A DNA stretch of 64,000 bases from Nocardia carnea NBRC 14403 (lineage in GTDB: Bacteria > Actinomycetota > Actinomycetes > Mycobacteriales > Mycobacteriaceae). Every line of letters starts with the position of its first letter. Position 1 is the stretch's first letter. The DNA lies in assembly GCF_000308515.1 (NCBI RefSeq), contig NZ_BAFV01000074.1:1-64000 (forward strand). The letters run 5' to 3'. Position numbers and translations under genes: made by a program. Shown one piece after another: positions 33,314 through 42,616 of this stretch. The notes below the pieces were generated by a model that was not told where the DNA came from, searched no databases, and saw only the letters and a list, made by a program, of their open reading frames with translations.

Positions 33314-34441
33314 ATGCGTACCGATATCTGCGACCGGCTGGGGATCGAGTTCCCCATCTTCGCCTTCACCCATTGCCGCGACGTGGCTGCCGCGGTCAGC
33401 AACGCCGGTGGTCTCGGCGTACTCGGCGCGGTCGGGTTCACGGCCGAAGAGCTCGAGGTAGAGCTGGCCTGGCTCGACGAACACGTCGGCGACAACCCCT
33501 ACGGTGTCGACCTGGTGATCCCCTCCAAGTACGAGGGCAAGGGCATCGACGGGCTCTCCCCCGAGGAGCTCGAGGCCGAACTCGCCAAGCATGTCCCGCA
33601 GGGCCATCGCGATTTCGCCGAGAAGATCCTGGCCGATCACGGCGTTCCGAAACTTCCCGAAGAGGAAGTACATCCGCAACTGCTCGGCTGGACCGCCACC
33701 ACCGCGGCACCCCAGGTCGAGGTGATCCTTCGGCATCCGAAGGCGAAACTGGTCGCCAACGCGCTGGGCACGCCGCCGCCGGAGTTCGTCTCGCAGATCC
33801 AGGAGTCCGGGCGCCTCATCGGCGCGCTGTGCGGTTCGGTGAAGCACGCCATGAACCACAAGAACGCCGGCCTGGACTTCGTCGTCTGCCAGGGCACCGA
33901 GGGTGGCGGACACTGCGGTGAGGTCTCCTCGCTGGTGCTGTGGCCGCAGGTCATCGACGCCGTGGGCGATCTGCCGGTACTGGCCGCGGGCGGTATCGGC
34001 GACGGTCGCCAGGTCGCGGCCGCCATGGCGATGGGCGCCGCCGGCGCCTGGACCGGTTCCATCTGGCTCACCGTGGAAGAGGCCAACGTGCCGCCCGCGC
34101 AGATGCAGACGCTGATCGACGCCTCGAGCCATGACACCATCCGCTCCCGCTCCTGGACCGGTAAACCGGCCCGGATGCTGCGCAACGAGTGGACCGACGC
34201 CTGGGAATCGGCCGACAACCCGGATCCGCTGCCCATGCCGCTGCAGATGATGGTCGCGCTGGACGGCGTGAAACGCGGCCACCGCTACCCGGAGGCCGCC
34301 AAGGATGTGAACTTCAATCCGGTGGGCCAGATCGTCGGCATGATGAACAAGACAGAGCGTTCGGCCGATGTGATGAACCGCCTCATCGAGGACTATGTCA
34401 ACGCCTGCGAGCGCCTGAACAAGCTCAACGACGCCGGGTAG
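33314..34441 (+). CDS. Nitronate monooxygenase / 2-nitropropane dioxygenase family flavoprotein
   Basis: A 375-residue FMN-binding TIM-barrel protein. Visible signatures are FAFTHCRDVAAAVSNAGGLGVLG at the N-terminus, VCQGTEGGGHCGEV and VLAAGGIGDGRQVAAAMAMGA, which bind FMN and its phosphate. It lacks the shorter P. aeruginosa-type layout and has a C-terminal extension of about 60 residues. A KstR-like box upstream and the length recall M. tuberculosis Rv1894c, which I remember as a KstR regulon member; a role in sterol or lipid catabolism is therefore inferred, not shown. A terminator hairpin follows directly. Confidence 0.85.
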   Translation: MRTDICDRLGIEFPIFAFTHCRDVAAAVSNAGGLGVLGAVGFTAEELEVELAWLDEHVGDNPYGVDLVIPSKYEGKGIDGLSPEELEAELAKHVPQGHRDFAEKILADHGVPKLPEEEVHPQLLGWTATTAAPQVEVILRHPKAKLVANALGTPPPEFVSQIQESGRLIGALCGSVKHAMNHKNAGLDFVVCQGTEGGGHCGEVSSLVLWPQVIDAVGDLPVLAAGGIGDGRQVAAAMAMGAAGAWTGSIWLTVEEANVPPAQMQTLIDASSHDTIRSRSWTGKPARMLRNEWTDAWESADNPDPLPMPLQMMVALDGVKRGHRYPEAAKDVNFNPVGQIVGMMNKTERSADVMNRLIEDYVNACERLNKLNDAG

Positions 34442-34447
34442 TCACCG

Positions 34448-34480
34448 CGTTCGGCCGGGCAAGTCCCGCCCGGCCGAACG
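34448..34480 (+). terminator. Terminator after the nitronate monooxygenase gene
   Basis: A perfect 13-bp stem (CGTTCGGCCGGGC with GCCCGGCCGAACG) and a 7-nt loop, starting 7 nt beyond the stop. Confidence 0.8.
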
Positions 34481-34774
34481 TGCCCGGCCGTGGGCAACGT
34501 GCCCGGCTGCGGACAGGGCCGAGATCTGGCCTCGGCCCGTGCCGGCCCAACGGCGCTCATGTCCGGGCAGGGGCCGAGGCTTCGACCGGCCGGCCCGAAG
34601 ACGCCCGGCCGCATGCGTCGTCGGCACCGGGACCGGCTCGGCAAACTGTTCGGTTCGGGTCTCCGCGTACCCGACGTACCCAGCACCGACTCCCGAGTTC
34701 AGCGAGGCCCTCGCCGGTTCGGTGCCGAACAGCGCTGACGGGCGCGGCCGCACTGCAGGAAGACCCGGCCCCGT
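34481..34774. other. Non-coding gap between convergent genes
   Basis: About 290 bp of very GC-rich sequence. It has two imperfect copies of GTGCCCGGC near the start, and CCGAGTTCAGCGAGGC, which is also found at about 4604-4619 near the first convergent terminator. No gene is supported. Confidence 0.5.
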
Positions 34775-35563
34775 TCAGGCTGTGACGGCGTGGATTTGCG
34801 GTTCGCCCTGGGCTCCCAGGAGTTCCTCGAAGCGGTTGATCACCTTGTGGTGATAGATCCCGAAGAGATCTTCGAACAGGGCCAGTTGTGCGGGCGAGGG
34901 ACCGGATTCCGATTCCCATACCGCGATCAGCGCCCGCCAGACCAGTACGTGCAGATCGGCAGCGCCGGCGAAATATGCCTCGACGGCCTCCGGCACCTCG
35001 AGGACCATATCGCCGATCGAGTTCAGGATGGCGCGCTGCAGGCTCGATTCGAGGGTGACGAGCAACCGCCGCACGATACCGATTTCGATGGCCAGAATGC
35101 GGCGATGATCGGGTACGTCGGTGCGGGCGAGAGTTTCGAGCGCATCGACTTCGGCCTTGAGTTCGGCGAGATCGAAACCGGCCGCGACCGGGCCGCCCGG
35201 CGCCGCGCCGGTATAGGCGAGCAGCGCGTCCATGACGATCCCCCGCTCGACCTCGACGATATCCCGGAACATCTCGATGGCGACCTCGGGCATCGGGATG
35301 GAGAAGCGGAAGAGGTGACGGTAGACGTCCAGTCCGCCGGCCGAACGGACCTCACGAATGGTGAAGCCCTTACCGCGCCTGGCCTCGACGAAACCGTAGG
35401 ATTCCAACCGGCCGAGCGTGAGCTGCGCGGTGGCCCGGTTCATTTCGAACTCGTCGGCTACCTGGCGGACCGAGGGCATCAGCTCCCCCGGCTGGTATTC
35501 CCCTGCGGCAACCCGCCGGGCCAGTTCGTCGGCGACGTCGGCGACCACCGTGCGGGACCCCAT
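34775..35563 (-). CDS. GntR/FadR family transcriptional regulator
   Basis: A 262-residue DNA-binding regulator from ATG 35563 with GAGAGGTG upstream. The N-terminal winged helix is clear (PGELMPSVRQVADEFEMNRATAQLTLGRLESYGFVEARRGKGFTI). The C-terminal part is an all-helical FCD/FadR-like ligand domain. FadR-type members commonly sense acyl-CoA or small acids; the ligand is not visible here. It is divergent from the UbiB-like gene, and a candidate operator lies in the shared promoter at 35596-35625. Confidence 0.88.
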   Translation of the reverse strand: MGSRTVVADVADELARRVAAGEYQPGELMPSVRQVADEFEMNRATAQLTLGRLESYGFVEARRGKGFTIREVRSAGGLDVYRHLFRFSIPMPEVAIEMFRDIVEVERGIVMDALLAYTGAAPGGPVAAGFDLAELKAEVDALETLARTDVPDHRRILAIEIGIVRRLLVTLESSLQRAILNSIGDMVLEVPEAVEAYFAGAADLHVLVWRALIAVWESESGPSPAQLALFEDLFGIYHHKVINRFEELLGAQGEPQIHAVTA

Positions 35564-35595
35564 GGATACACCTCTCTCGGCAGCTGTTACGTCCC

Positions 35596-35625
35596 AGACA
35601 GTCTATGCACAAATATGCCAGACTG
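35596..35625. promoter_or_regulatory. Candidate operator of the GntR regulator
   Basis: CAGTCT at 35599-35604 and AGACTG at 35620-35625 form an inverted repeat with a 15-nt spacer. The left arm is part of a smaller palindrome, AGAC-A-GTCT. It lies between the divergent gntR-type and ABC1-type genes. Confidence 0.4.
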
Positions 35626-35739
35626 CACGGGAGAACAAGCAAATTCGGTTCGGGGATCAGAGGTATGAGTGAATCAGGCCCGGAGGAGGCAGCACAGCCT
35701 GACCACGCAGGGCTCTCACTCGTACCCGGAGGACACAGC

Positions 35740-37113
35740 ATGAGCAGTCGACGCGATTCCGGCGCGCCTCCGGTACGCCCGGCACTGCGCAGCGCCAAGC
35801 TCATGGCGCTGCCGGTCGCCTATGCGGGCCGGCAGGCGGCGGGGGCGGGCCGCCGGGCGCTCGGGCGGCCCGCACCGGAGGTGAACCGCGATATCCAGAG
35901 CCGCACCGCCGAGCATATGTTCGCGGTGCTGGGTGAACTGAAGGGTTGCGCCGCCAAACTCGGTCAGTTGCTGGCGATCTATCAGCTCGCCCTGCCGCGC
36001 GATATCGCGGCGCCTTATCAGGCGGCGCTGGCCCGGTTGCAGGATTCGGCGCCGGTGATGCTGCCGGCGACCGTGCACGGGGTGATGGCCGATACGTTCG
36101 GCCCGCGCTGGCGCGACCTGTTCCGGGAGTTCGACGATCGCCGGGCCGCGGCGGCCTCGATCGGTCAGGTGCATCGCGGGGTATGGCACGACGGGCGCGA
36201 GGTCGCGGTGAAGGTGATGTATCCGGGTGCCCGGATCGCGGTGGAATCGGATCTGGTGCAGCTGCGGCGGGTTTCGATTCTGGCGTCGGTGCTGCTGCCG
36301 GGTGCGGATGTGAAATCGATGACCGAGGCGCTGTGTGAGAGTGTGCGCGCCGAACTGGATTACGCGGCCGAGGCCGAGAATCAGCGGACTTTCGCCGCCT
36401 ACTACCGCGACAGTGCCGAGTTCTATGTTCCGGAAGTGCTGGAACAGCGCGGTGATGTGCTCATTTCGGAGTGGGTGCGGGGAACCCCGGCGACGCGGAT
36501 CATCGGTTCGGGTACCCGGGACCAGCGTGACCGGGTCGGTGAGCTGATGATGCGGTTCGTCCTCACCGGCTGGGAACAGCACGGATTGCTGTACTGCGAT
36601 CCGCATCCGGGCAATCTGTGGCTGCTGCCGGGCGGCCGCCTGGGTGTGGCCGATTTCGGGGCGTGCGCGCCCTGGCCGCATCCGGGGTTCATCGATTTGG
36701 CCGTGCAGATATGCGATGCGATTTTCAACGGTGGGCCGGCGGCGCTGGAATCGGCGGTGCGCAGGCACGGGTTCGCGTTACCGGGCCGGAAGTTCGACGC
36801 GGTCGCACTGGAGTCGGCGCTTTCGGCGTGCGGTGAGCCGGTCCGCCACGAGCGTTTCCGGCTGACCACGTCCTGGTTGCGTAAGCAGGTCCTGCGAACC
36901 ACGAGTCTGCGGCTGACCAATGTGATGCGGGAGCTGACCCTGCCACCGGATTGCACTCCGTTCGCCCGGGCCTCGCTCACCATGGTCGGGACGTTGAGCC
37001 AGCTGGAAACCGAATGCGATTACGGCGCCGAGCTGGTGCGCTCGGTTCCCGAACTAGGGGATGTCTTCGCCCCGGTGCGGCGCGGCTTCCTCTCGGGTGC
37101 ACCCGCGAGCTGA
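35740..37113 (+). CDS. ABC1/AarF/UbiB family atypical kinase
   Basis: A 457-residue protein from ATG 35740, chosen for the GGAGG seven nt upstream; ATG 35665 and 35605 are alternatives. It has all ABC1 hallmarks: the KxGQ motif (AAKLGQLL), the Ala-rich loop AAAASIGQVHRG in place of the P-loop, VAVKVMYPG (Lys), YCDPHPGN (catalytic-type loop) and VADFGA. Family members act in quinone/lipid homeostasis; actinobacteria lack ubiquinone, so a menaquinone or lipid link is more likely. No C-terminal membrane helices are evident. It is divergent from a GntR regulator that may control it. Confidence 0.87.
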   Translation: MSSRRDSGAPPVRPALRSAKLMALPVAYAGRQAAGAGRRALGRPAPEVNRDIQSRTAEHMFAVLGELKGCAAKLGQLLAIYQLALPRDIAAPYQAALARLQDSAPVMLPATVHGVMADTFGPRWRDLFREFDDRRAAAASIGQVHRGVWHDGREVAVKVMYPGARIAVESDLVQLRRVSILASVLLPGADVKSMTEALCESVRAELDYAAEAENQRTFAAYYRDSAEFYVPEVLEQRGDVLISEWVRGTPATRIIGSGTRDQRDRVGELMMRFVLTGWEQHGLLYCDPHPGNLWLLPGGRLGVADFGACAPWPHPGFIDLAVQICDAIFNGGPAALESAVRRHGFALPGRKFDAVALESALSACGEPVRHERFRLTTSWLRKQVLRTTSLRLTNVMRELTLPPDCTPFARASLTMVGTLSQLETECDYGAELVRSVPELGDVFAPVRRGFLSGAPAS

Positions 37114-37207
37114 ACCGCGGCGGACGGGAACGAAACCGCACCGTCTGGGACGTTTGCCGGGCCGGGATCCGGTACCGCGAAAGACCGGTCCGCCCAGCTG
37201 TCAAAGG

Positions 37208-37807
37208 TCAGTATCCCAGCCATTCGCGCCAGTCCGGCAGCAGCAGTTCCGCGAACGCGGTATATCCGACCGCCCCGGGATGTGCCCCGTCACCGGCCCG
37301 TACCTGTTCCATCCAGACCGTATCGGCCGCCAGCCGGTGACAACTGCTGACGTAGGGGACCTCGTGCTCGGCGCAGACCTGCCCGAAACGGTCGTCGAGG
37401 TCGGCGATGCGGCGGTTGTGCTCCGCATCGTCCACCGGCGGCGGGCCCACCACGAGAACAGGCCACGATGCGGCGTGCGTGGCCGCGAGCATCGCACGCA
37501 GATTCGCCACCGAGGTGCTCGCGGCCACTCTGGTCCGGCCGTCGATCAGCACGGCGTCGTTGACCCCGAATGAGAACACCACGCGCCCCTGGGCCTCGCG
37601 AGGCAGCCGCTGCCGGCATTCCGCCTGCCAGCGCCCGGCGATATCGGTCGAGGTCTCCCGGCGGACGCCGAGGTTGTAGGCGGTGGGCGCGACACCCCCG
37701 GCGTGGGCGTCGACCGTCAGTCGCCCGCTCCAGCCCAGCACCTGGGGGTCCCCCACTCCGGCGACGAACGAATCCCCCACGAAACAGATGCGCAGATCAT
37801 TGCTCAC
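37208..37807 (-). CDS. SGNH/GDSL-type esterase or hydrolase
   Basis: A 199-residue SGNH hydrolase from GTG 37807 (VSNDLRICFVGDSFVAG). Block I GDSF (nucleophile Ser), block II Gly in YNLGVRRETS, block III GVND and block V DGAHPG (catalytic Asp-His) are all present, so it should be active. There is no signal peptide, so it is cytoplasmic. The substrate is unknown; small intracellular members act as esterases or lysophospholipases. It is divergent from the flippase-like gene. Confidence 0.88.
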   Translation of the reverse strand: MSNDLRICFVGDSFVAGVGDPQVLGWSGRLTVDAHAGGVAPTAYNLGVRRETSTDIAGRWQAECRQRLPREAQGRVVFSFGVNDAVLIDGRTRVAASTSVANLRAMLAATHAASWPVLVVGPPPVDDAEHNRRIADLDDRFGQVCAEHEVPYVSSCHRLAADTVWMEQVRAGDGAHPGAVGYTAFAELLLPDWREWLGY

Positions 37808-37925
37808 CCACAGATTCTGGCAGCGTGTTGGTGTGTATCGTCCGGCTCGGCCTCCTGCATACTCACGATCTGGTGTGTGCGGGCGGCCGACCGGCTTCAC
37901 CTCGATCCGAAAGTACCGATACGAC

Positions 37926-40310
37926 ATGCGAGTCGATGGGCGGGAGATCCCGGTAACGGGCAACCTGCTACAACCGCTCACCAGGCGGACCAGCGATATC
38001 CTGCGTGTCGTCTTCGCGATCGCCGGTGTGGCCGTGGTCATCGCCGGATCGCTGATCACCCGGCCCGAATGGCTGGCGCTCGAGCGTTCGGTATCCAATA
38101 TCGTCGGATTCCTGAACTCGGACCAGTCGAATCTGGTCTACCTGCTGTACGGGATCGCCATCCTGATCCTGCCCTTCGCGATCCTGGTGGAGCTGGTGTG
38201 GAGCGGGCAGTGGAAACTGCTCACCGGATATGCCACCGCCGGTCTGGTGGCCGGGCTGCTGCTGTCCATCACACCGAACGGTTTATCGGCTCCGCAGTGG
38301 CATCTGCAGGTACCGGAGAATCTGGCCGATAAAACCTTTCTCCAGCAGTTCCTCGACGATCCGCGCTGGATTGCCATGCTCGCCGCGGTGCTCACGGTGT
38401 CCAGTCCGTGGCTGCCGGTACGACCCCGGCGCTGGTTGTGGGCGCTGATCCTGGCCTTTGCGCCGATGCACCTGGTGGTCAGCACGGTCGTTCCGGCACG
38501 CGCCATGTTCGGCCTGGCCGTCGGCTGGCTGGTGGGCGCGGTGATCGTATTGCTGGTCGGGACCCCGGCGCTGGAGGTTCCGCTGGAGGCGGCGGTCCGC
38601 CAGCTGGCCCAACGTGGCTACACCGTCAACCGGCTCACCGTTGTCCGACCGGCCGGTCCCGGCGCACTGATGCTCTCGGCGACGATCGAAGAGCGCGAGC
38701 GGGCGCTGGTGGTCGAACTGTACGGAAAGAATCAGCGCACGCTCAGCGCGGTGCGCCAGCTGTGGCGCCGGCTCACTTTCCGCTCCAGCGAGACCGCGCC
38801 CCTGCACGGTTCCATGCATCGCGCCGTGGAACACCGGGCCCTGATGGCGATCGCGCTGGACGAACTGGGGGTGGCCGCGCATCGGCCGGTGACGGTGGCG
38901 GGGCTGCCCCGCGGCTGGATGCTCTACGCCCATACCCTGCCCGCCGGCCGCTCGATCGAACAGGATCCATCCGATACCGCCGCGCTGGACGCGGTCTGGC
39001 AGGCACTGACGGTCCTACGTGGACGCGGGATCTCGCACGGGGAGTTGCGGCCCGCCGAGATCCGGGTCGGGGCGCAGGGCGCGGCCTTCGGTGGTTTCAC
39101 GGCGGCCGAACTGTGTGCCTCCGATGCCCAGCTGCAATCGGATATCGCCCAGCTGCTCGTCTCGATGACCGCGGTCTTCGGTCCGGAAGCCGCGGTGCGG
39201 TCGGCGATCGAGGCCCTCGGCGAACATACGGTGCTCACCGCCTCGCGCCGGCTCACCAAATTCGCCATGCCGCGCAGTATCCGTGCCTCCATACCCGAGT
39301 GGAAATCGGTGGTGACCGCGGCCCGCGAGGAAGTGCGGACGCAAACCGGCCAGGACCGGATCGAGGCCGAGCAGATCACCCGGTTCAACCGCAAGAGCCT
39401 GCTCCAGCTGGTGCTGCTGATCGGGCTGGTCTATGTCGCCTACCCGTTCATCAGCGCGGTACCGACCTTCTTCACTCAGCTCCGGGAGGCCAACTGGTGG
39501 TGGGCGCTGGCCGGTTTGGCGCTGTCCTCGCTGACCTACCTCGGCACGGCGGCCGCGTTGTGGGCCTGCGCCTCGGGCGTGGTGAAGTACTGGCCGCTGG
39601 TGCTGATGCAGATCGCGAATACTTTCGCCGCCACGACCACGCCGGCCCGTGTCGGCGGTTTGGCGCTGAGTGTGCGATTCCTGCAGAAGGGCGGGGTCGG
39701 GGCGGTCCGGGCCACCGCGGCGGTCGCGTTACAGCAGGCCGTCCAGGTATCGACCCATATCGGGCTGCTGGTGCTGTTCAGCGTGGCCGCCGGAACCTCG
39801 GCGAATCTGTCGCATTTCGTGCCCTCGCCCACCGTGCTGTACCTGATCGGCGGCGTAGGGGTCGGCATCATCGGCACGTTCATGTTCGTGCCGAAACTGC
39901 GCCGCTGGCTCAACACTTCGGTGTTACCGCAGCTGCAGGAGGTGGTCGGGGAGCTGGCCCGGCTGGCTCGCGACCCGAAACGCTGCGCGGTCATCGTGCT
40001 CGGTTGTGCGGCGCTGACCCTGGGCCAGGCCTTGGCGCTGTGGGCGAGTGTGCAGGCGTTCGGTGGCGGCACCACATTCGTCACCGTCACCATCGTGACG
40101 ATGATCGGCGGAACGCTGGCCTCGGCCGCGCCCACACCGGGTGGTGTCGGCGCGGTCGAGGCCGCGCTGATCGGTGGCCTGGCCGCGTTCGGTCTGCCGG
40201 CCGAGGTCGCGGTGCCGTCGGTACTGCTCTATCGCGTTCTCACCTGCTGGATCCCGGTTTTCTGCGGCTGGCAGGTGATGCGCTGGATGACCGATAAGAA
40301 CATGATCTGA
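37926..40310 (+). CDS. Flippase-like membrane protein (LPG synthase TM family, TIGR00374) with degenerate kinase-like region
   Basis: About 794 residues from ATG 37926. The N-terminus has about seven transmembrane helices (residues 25-215). A soluble middle part (about 225-460) resembles a protein-kinase/APH fold, with HGELRPAEIRV at the catalytic-loop position. The C-terminal 320 residues form the MprF/AglD-type flippase domain (TTTPARVGGLALSVRFL, ASAAPTPGGVGAVEAALIGGL). No lysyltransferase domain is present. A lipid flippase or carrier function in the envelope is inferred. The start is not strongly supported by a ribosome site; the frame opens at 37683, but that part overlaps the divergent SGNH gene. 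Confidence 0.8.
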   Translation: MRVDGREIPVTGNLLQPLTRRTSDILRVVFAIAGVAVVIAGSLITRPEWLALERSVSNIVGFLNSDQSNLVYLLYGIAILILPFAILVELVWSGQWKLLTGYATAGLVAGLLLSITPNGLSAPQWHLQVPENLADKTFLQQFLDDPRWIAMLAAVLTVSSPWLPVRPRRWLWALILAFAPMHLVVSTVVPARAMFGLAVGWLVGAVIVLLVGTPALEVPLEAAVRQLAQRGYTVNRLTVVRPAGPGALMLSATIEERERALVVELYGKNQRTLSAVRQLWRRLTFRSSETAPLHGSMHRAVEHRALMAIALDELGVAAHRPVTVAGLPRGWMLYAHTLPAGRSIEQDPSDTAALDAVWQALTVLRGRGISHGELRPAEIRVGAQGAAFGGFTAAELCASDAQLQSDIAQLLVSMTAVFGPEAAVRSAIEALGEHTVLTASRRLTKFAMPRSIRASIPEWKSVVTAAREEVRTQTGQDRIEAEQITRFNRKSLLQLVLLIGLVYVAYPFISAVPTFFTQLREANWWWALAGLALSSLTYLGTAAALWACASGVVKYWPLVLMQIANTFAATTTPARVGGLALSVRFLQKGGVGAVRATAAVALQQAVQVSTHIGLLVLFSVAAGTSANLSHFVPSPTVLYLIGGVGVGIIGTFMFVPKLRRWLNTSVLPQLQEVVGELARLARDPKRCAVIVLGCAALTLGQALALWASVQAFGGGTTFVTVTIVTMIGGTLASAAPTPGGVGAVEAALIGGLAAFGLPAEVAVPSVLLYRVLTCWIPVFCGWQVMRWMTDKNMI

Positions 40311-40319
40311 GGTAGGCGC

Positions 40320-40910
40320 CTACAGCCGGTCGAAGGCGTCTGCTGTGGTGCGCAGGCCGGCGCTGACCAGCGCGATATTGGACAGCGAGGCGGTATGCAC
40401 CTGCGGGTCGGCCGCGGTGACACAATCCGCGACCGTGTAGACGGTGAAGCCGAGATCGGTGCCGTGGCGCGCGGTCTGCTCAACGGTGAGGTTCGTCGCG
40501 ACACCGGTGAGGAAGAGGGTGTCGATATCGTTTTCCACCAGCCAGCGCGGGAGGTCGTTCCCGGCCAGGCCCGAAAGTTTCTGGTTGTCGACGATATGGT
40601 CGGCCTGATCGGCCATCTCCTCGATCAGCCGACTGCCCGCGGCATCCGGCCGGAACTCGTGCTGCGCCGCGCCGACCGATTCCATGAACCCGGTGTTACG
40701 CACCAGCCGACCCTCGTCCTCGGGGACGGTGAACCGGGTGAAGACGATCGGCAACCCCAGGTCCGCGGCCTGTTTGTGGAAGTCGGCGGCGCGTTGCACC
40801 ACTCCACTGGCGGCCACCGGTTCGGCGAGCATCGGACCGAAGAAGCCCTCCGGCCGAATAACATTCACCTGCCAGTGCAGGGCGAGAACAGCAGCGTTTT
40901 GTTCCGGCAT
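40320..40910 (-). CDS. Isochorismatase-fold protein lacking catalytic residues
   Basis: About 196 residues from ATG 40910 (MPEQNAAVLALHW); ATG 40946 would add twelve. The alpha/beta isochorismatase fold is clear (PIVFTRFTVPED, TLFLTGVATNLTVEQTARHG, VADCVTAADPQVH). The catalytic Asp of the usual DMQ/DxQ motif is His (LALHWQ), and the catalytic Cys of GVATxxCVxxTA is Thr. Only the Lys region (NQKLSGLAGND) remains, so classical hydrolase activity is unlikely. A 12-bp palindrome (40312-40323) spans the junction with the convergent flippase-like gene. Confidence 0.8.
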   Translation of the reverse strand: MPEQNAAVLALHWQVNVIRPEGFFGPMLAEPVAASGVVQRAADFHKQAADLGLPIVFTRFTVPEDEGRLVRNTGFMESVGAAQHEFRPDAAGSRLIEEMADQADHIVDNQKLSGLAGNDLPRWLVENDIDTLFLTGVATNLTVEQTARHGTDLGFTVYTVADCVTAADPQVHTASLSNIALVSAGLRTTADAFDRL

Positions 40911-40991
40911 GCCGTAGATGATCGACCATCGGCGGCTGTGCCGCACAATGGGTCGGGAAAATCCCAGGACATCGGCCCCCGCGAAACGACG

Positions 40992-41024
40992 CCGGGCCGG
41001 CCGGTCCGAAACCGGCCGACCCGG
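40992..41024 (-). terminator. Terminator after the acyl-CoA synthetase gene
   Basis: A 14-bp stem with one mismatch (CCGGGCCGGCCGGT with ACCGGCCGACCCGG) and a 5-nt loop lies beyond the fadD-type stop on the minus strand. Confidence 0.7.
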
Positions 41025-41047
41025 AGCATGCTCGGGTGGTGCGGGGA

Positions 41048-42616
41048 CTACGCGCCGTCCTTGCGCAGCTCCACCTTCACAACCTTGCCGCTGGCGTTGC
41101 GCGGCAGTTCCGCGACGATCACCAGTTCCTTCGGATGCTTGTAGCGGGCCAGGTTCTCGTTGAGGAACGGTTCCAGTTCTTCGAGGGTGAGCGTGCCGTC
41201 CGCGTCGTCCAGTGCGACCACGGCCACCGGGACCTCACCCCACTTCTCGTGCGCCCGTCCGATGACCGCGGCTTCCCGGATCTTCGGATGCGCGAACAGG
41301 ACGTTCTCCACTTCGGCGCAGTAGATGTTCTCACCGCCGGAGATGATCATGTCCTTCTTGCGGTCCACGACGTAGACGAAGCCTTCGTCGTCCTGGCGCA
41401 CCAGGTCGCCGGAGTGGAACCAGCCACCGGCGAAGGCGTCCGCGGTGGCCTCCGGTTTGTTCCAGTACCCCGACATCATGGTGGGGCCGCGGTAGACGAT
41501 CTCACCGACCTCGCCGGGCGCCACATCGTTCATCTCGTCGTCGACGATCCGGGCCTGGATGGTGGGAATGACCTTGCCGACCGAGCCGAGTTTGCGGATG
41601 GCGTCCTTACCTTCGAGAACGCAGGTGATCGGCGACATTTCGGTCTGCCCGAACACCGCCACATTGAACGCGTCCGGGAACGCGTCGGCCATCGCCTTCA
41701 GCACGGTATCGGATGCGGGGGCGGCACCCCAGCTGAGCGCCTTCAGCGCCAGTTTGCGTTGTTTCACCGTCGGTTCGTCGCAGATCAGCTGCCACTGCGC
41801 CGGTACGCAGAATGCGGTGGTGGCCTGCTCGGCTTCGACGGCGTCGAGGAATTCGGTGGGATCGAAGGCGCCCAGCGGATGCAGCACCGTCTTGGCGCCC
41901 AGCATGAACGCCGGCGCGAGGCTGCCGAGGCCCGCGATATGGAACAGCGGGGACGTGCAGAAACCGACCGAATCCTGTTCGATCGCCAGCGCCCGGATAC
42001 AGGTGAGCGCCTGGGCATTCATATTGCCGTAGGACAGGACCGCGCCCTTGGGGCTGCCGGTGGTTCCGGAGGTGTACATGATGAGGCACGGGGTGTCCTC
42101 GGGGATATCGAGCGGGGTGTGCGCGGCGCCCTCCTCGGCGAGCGCGTCGTCGTAGCCGATAACACCCTCACCGTTGCTCCCGCCGATCACGAAGACGTGG
42201 TCGAGCCCGGTGGCCTGTGCCTGCACCGCGGTGGCCAGCGGCTGCAGCACCGTATCGGTGACCACGGCCTTGGCGCCGCTGTCAGCGACGATATAGGCGA
42301 CCTCGGGCGGGGTGAGCCGGAAATTCACCGGGACCGCGATCGCGCCGAGCGCGTTGATCCCGAACACGGCTTCCAGGTATTCGGGGTAGTTGAGCGCCAG
42401 GAGGAGCACCCGGTCACCGGAGCCGACGCCGCGGCGGGCGAGCGCATCGGCGAACTTCTGCGACCGTTCGTGCAGTTGCCGCCAGGTGGTGCCGGCGCCG
42501 CGGAAGCGGATCGCGACCTCGTCGGGCCGCATCACTGCATGCGTGGCGATCTGGTTGTTCCAGTGGTTGCGACGCGAACGGATCGGCTCGTCGAGGGCCT
42601 GCGCACCGGTGGTCAT
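41048..42616 (-). CDS. Fatty-acyl-CoA synthetase (FadD-type, AMP-forming)
   Basis: A 522-residue ANL-superfamily enzyme that activates a carboxylic acid to acyl-AMP and then acyl-CoA. ATG 42616 (MTTGAQALDEPIRSRR) has GAGAGGAG upstream. The AMP-binding motif YTSGTTGSPKGAV, the GWFHSGDL aspartate, the hinge DRKKDMIISGGENIY and the C-terminal catalytic Lys (NASGKVVK) are intact. It is close to mycobacterial FadD proteins, but chain length preference cannot be read. It is divergent from the frameshifted nitronate monooxygenase. Confidence 0.9.
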   Translation of the reverse strand: MTTGAQALDEPIRSRRNHWNNQIATHAVMRPDEVAIRFRGAGTTWRQLHERSQKFADALARRGVGSGDRVLLLALNYPEYLEAVFGINALGAIAVPVNFRLTPPEVAYIVADSGAKAVVTDTVLQPLATAVQAQATGLDHVFVIGGSNGEGVIGYDDALAEEGAAHTPLDIPEDTPCLIMYTSGTTGSPKGAVLSYGNMNAQALTCIRALAIEQDSVGFCTSPLFHIAGLGSLAPAFMLGAKTVLHPLGAFDPTEFLDAVEAEQATTAFCVPAQWQLICDEPTVKQRKLALKALSWGAAPASDTVLKAMADAFPDAFNVAVFGQTEMSPITCVLEGKDAIRKLGSVGKVIPTIQARIVDDEMNDVAPGEVGEIVYRGPTMMSGYWNKPEATADAFAGGWFHSGDLVRQDDEGFVYVVDRKKDMIISGGENIYCAEVENVLFAHPKIREAAVIGRAHEKWGEVPVAVVALDDADGTLTLEELEPFLNENLARYKHPKELVIVAELPRNASGKVVKVELRKDGA

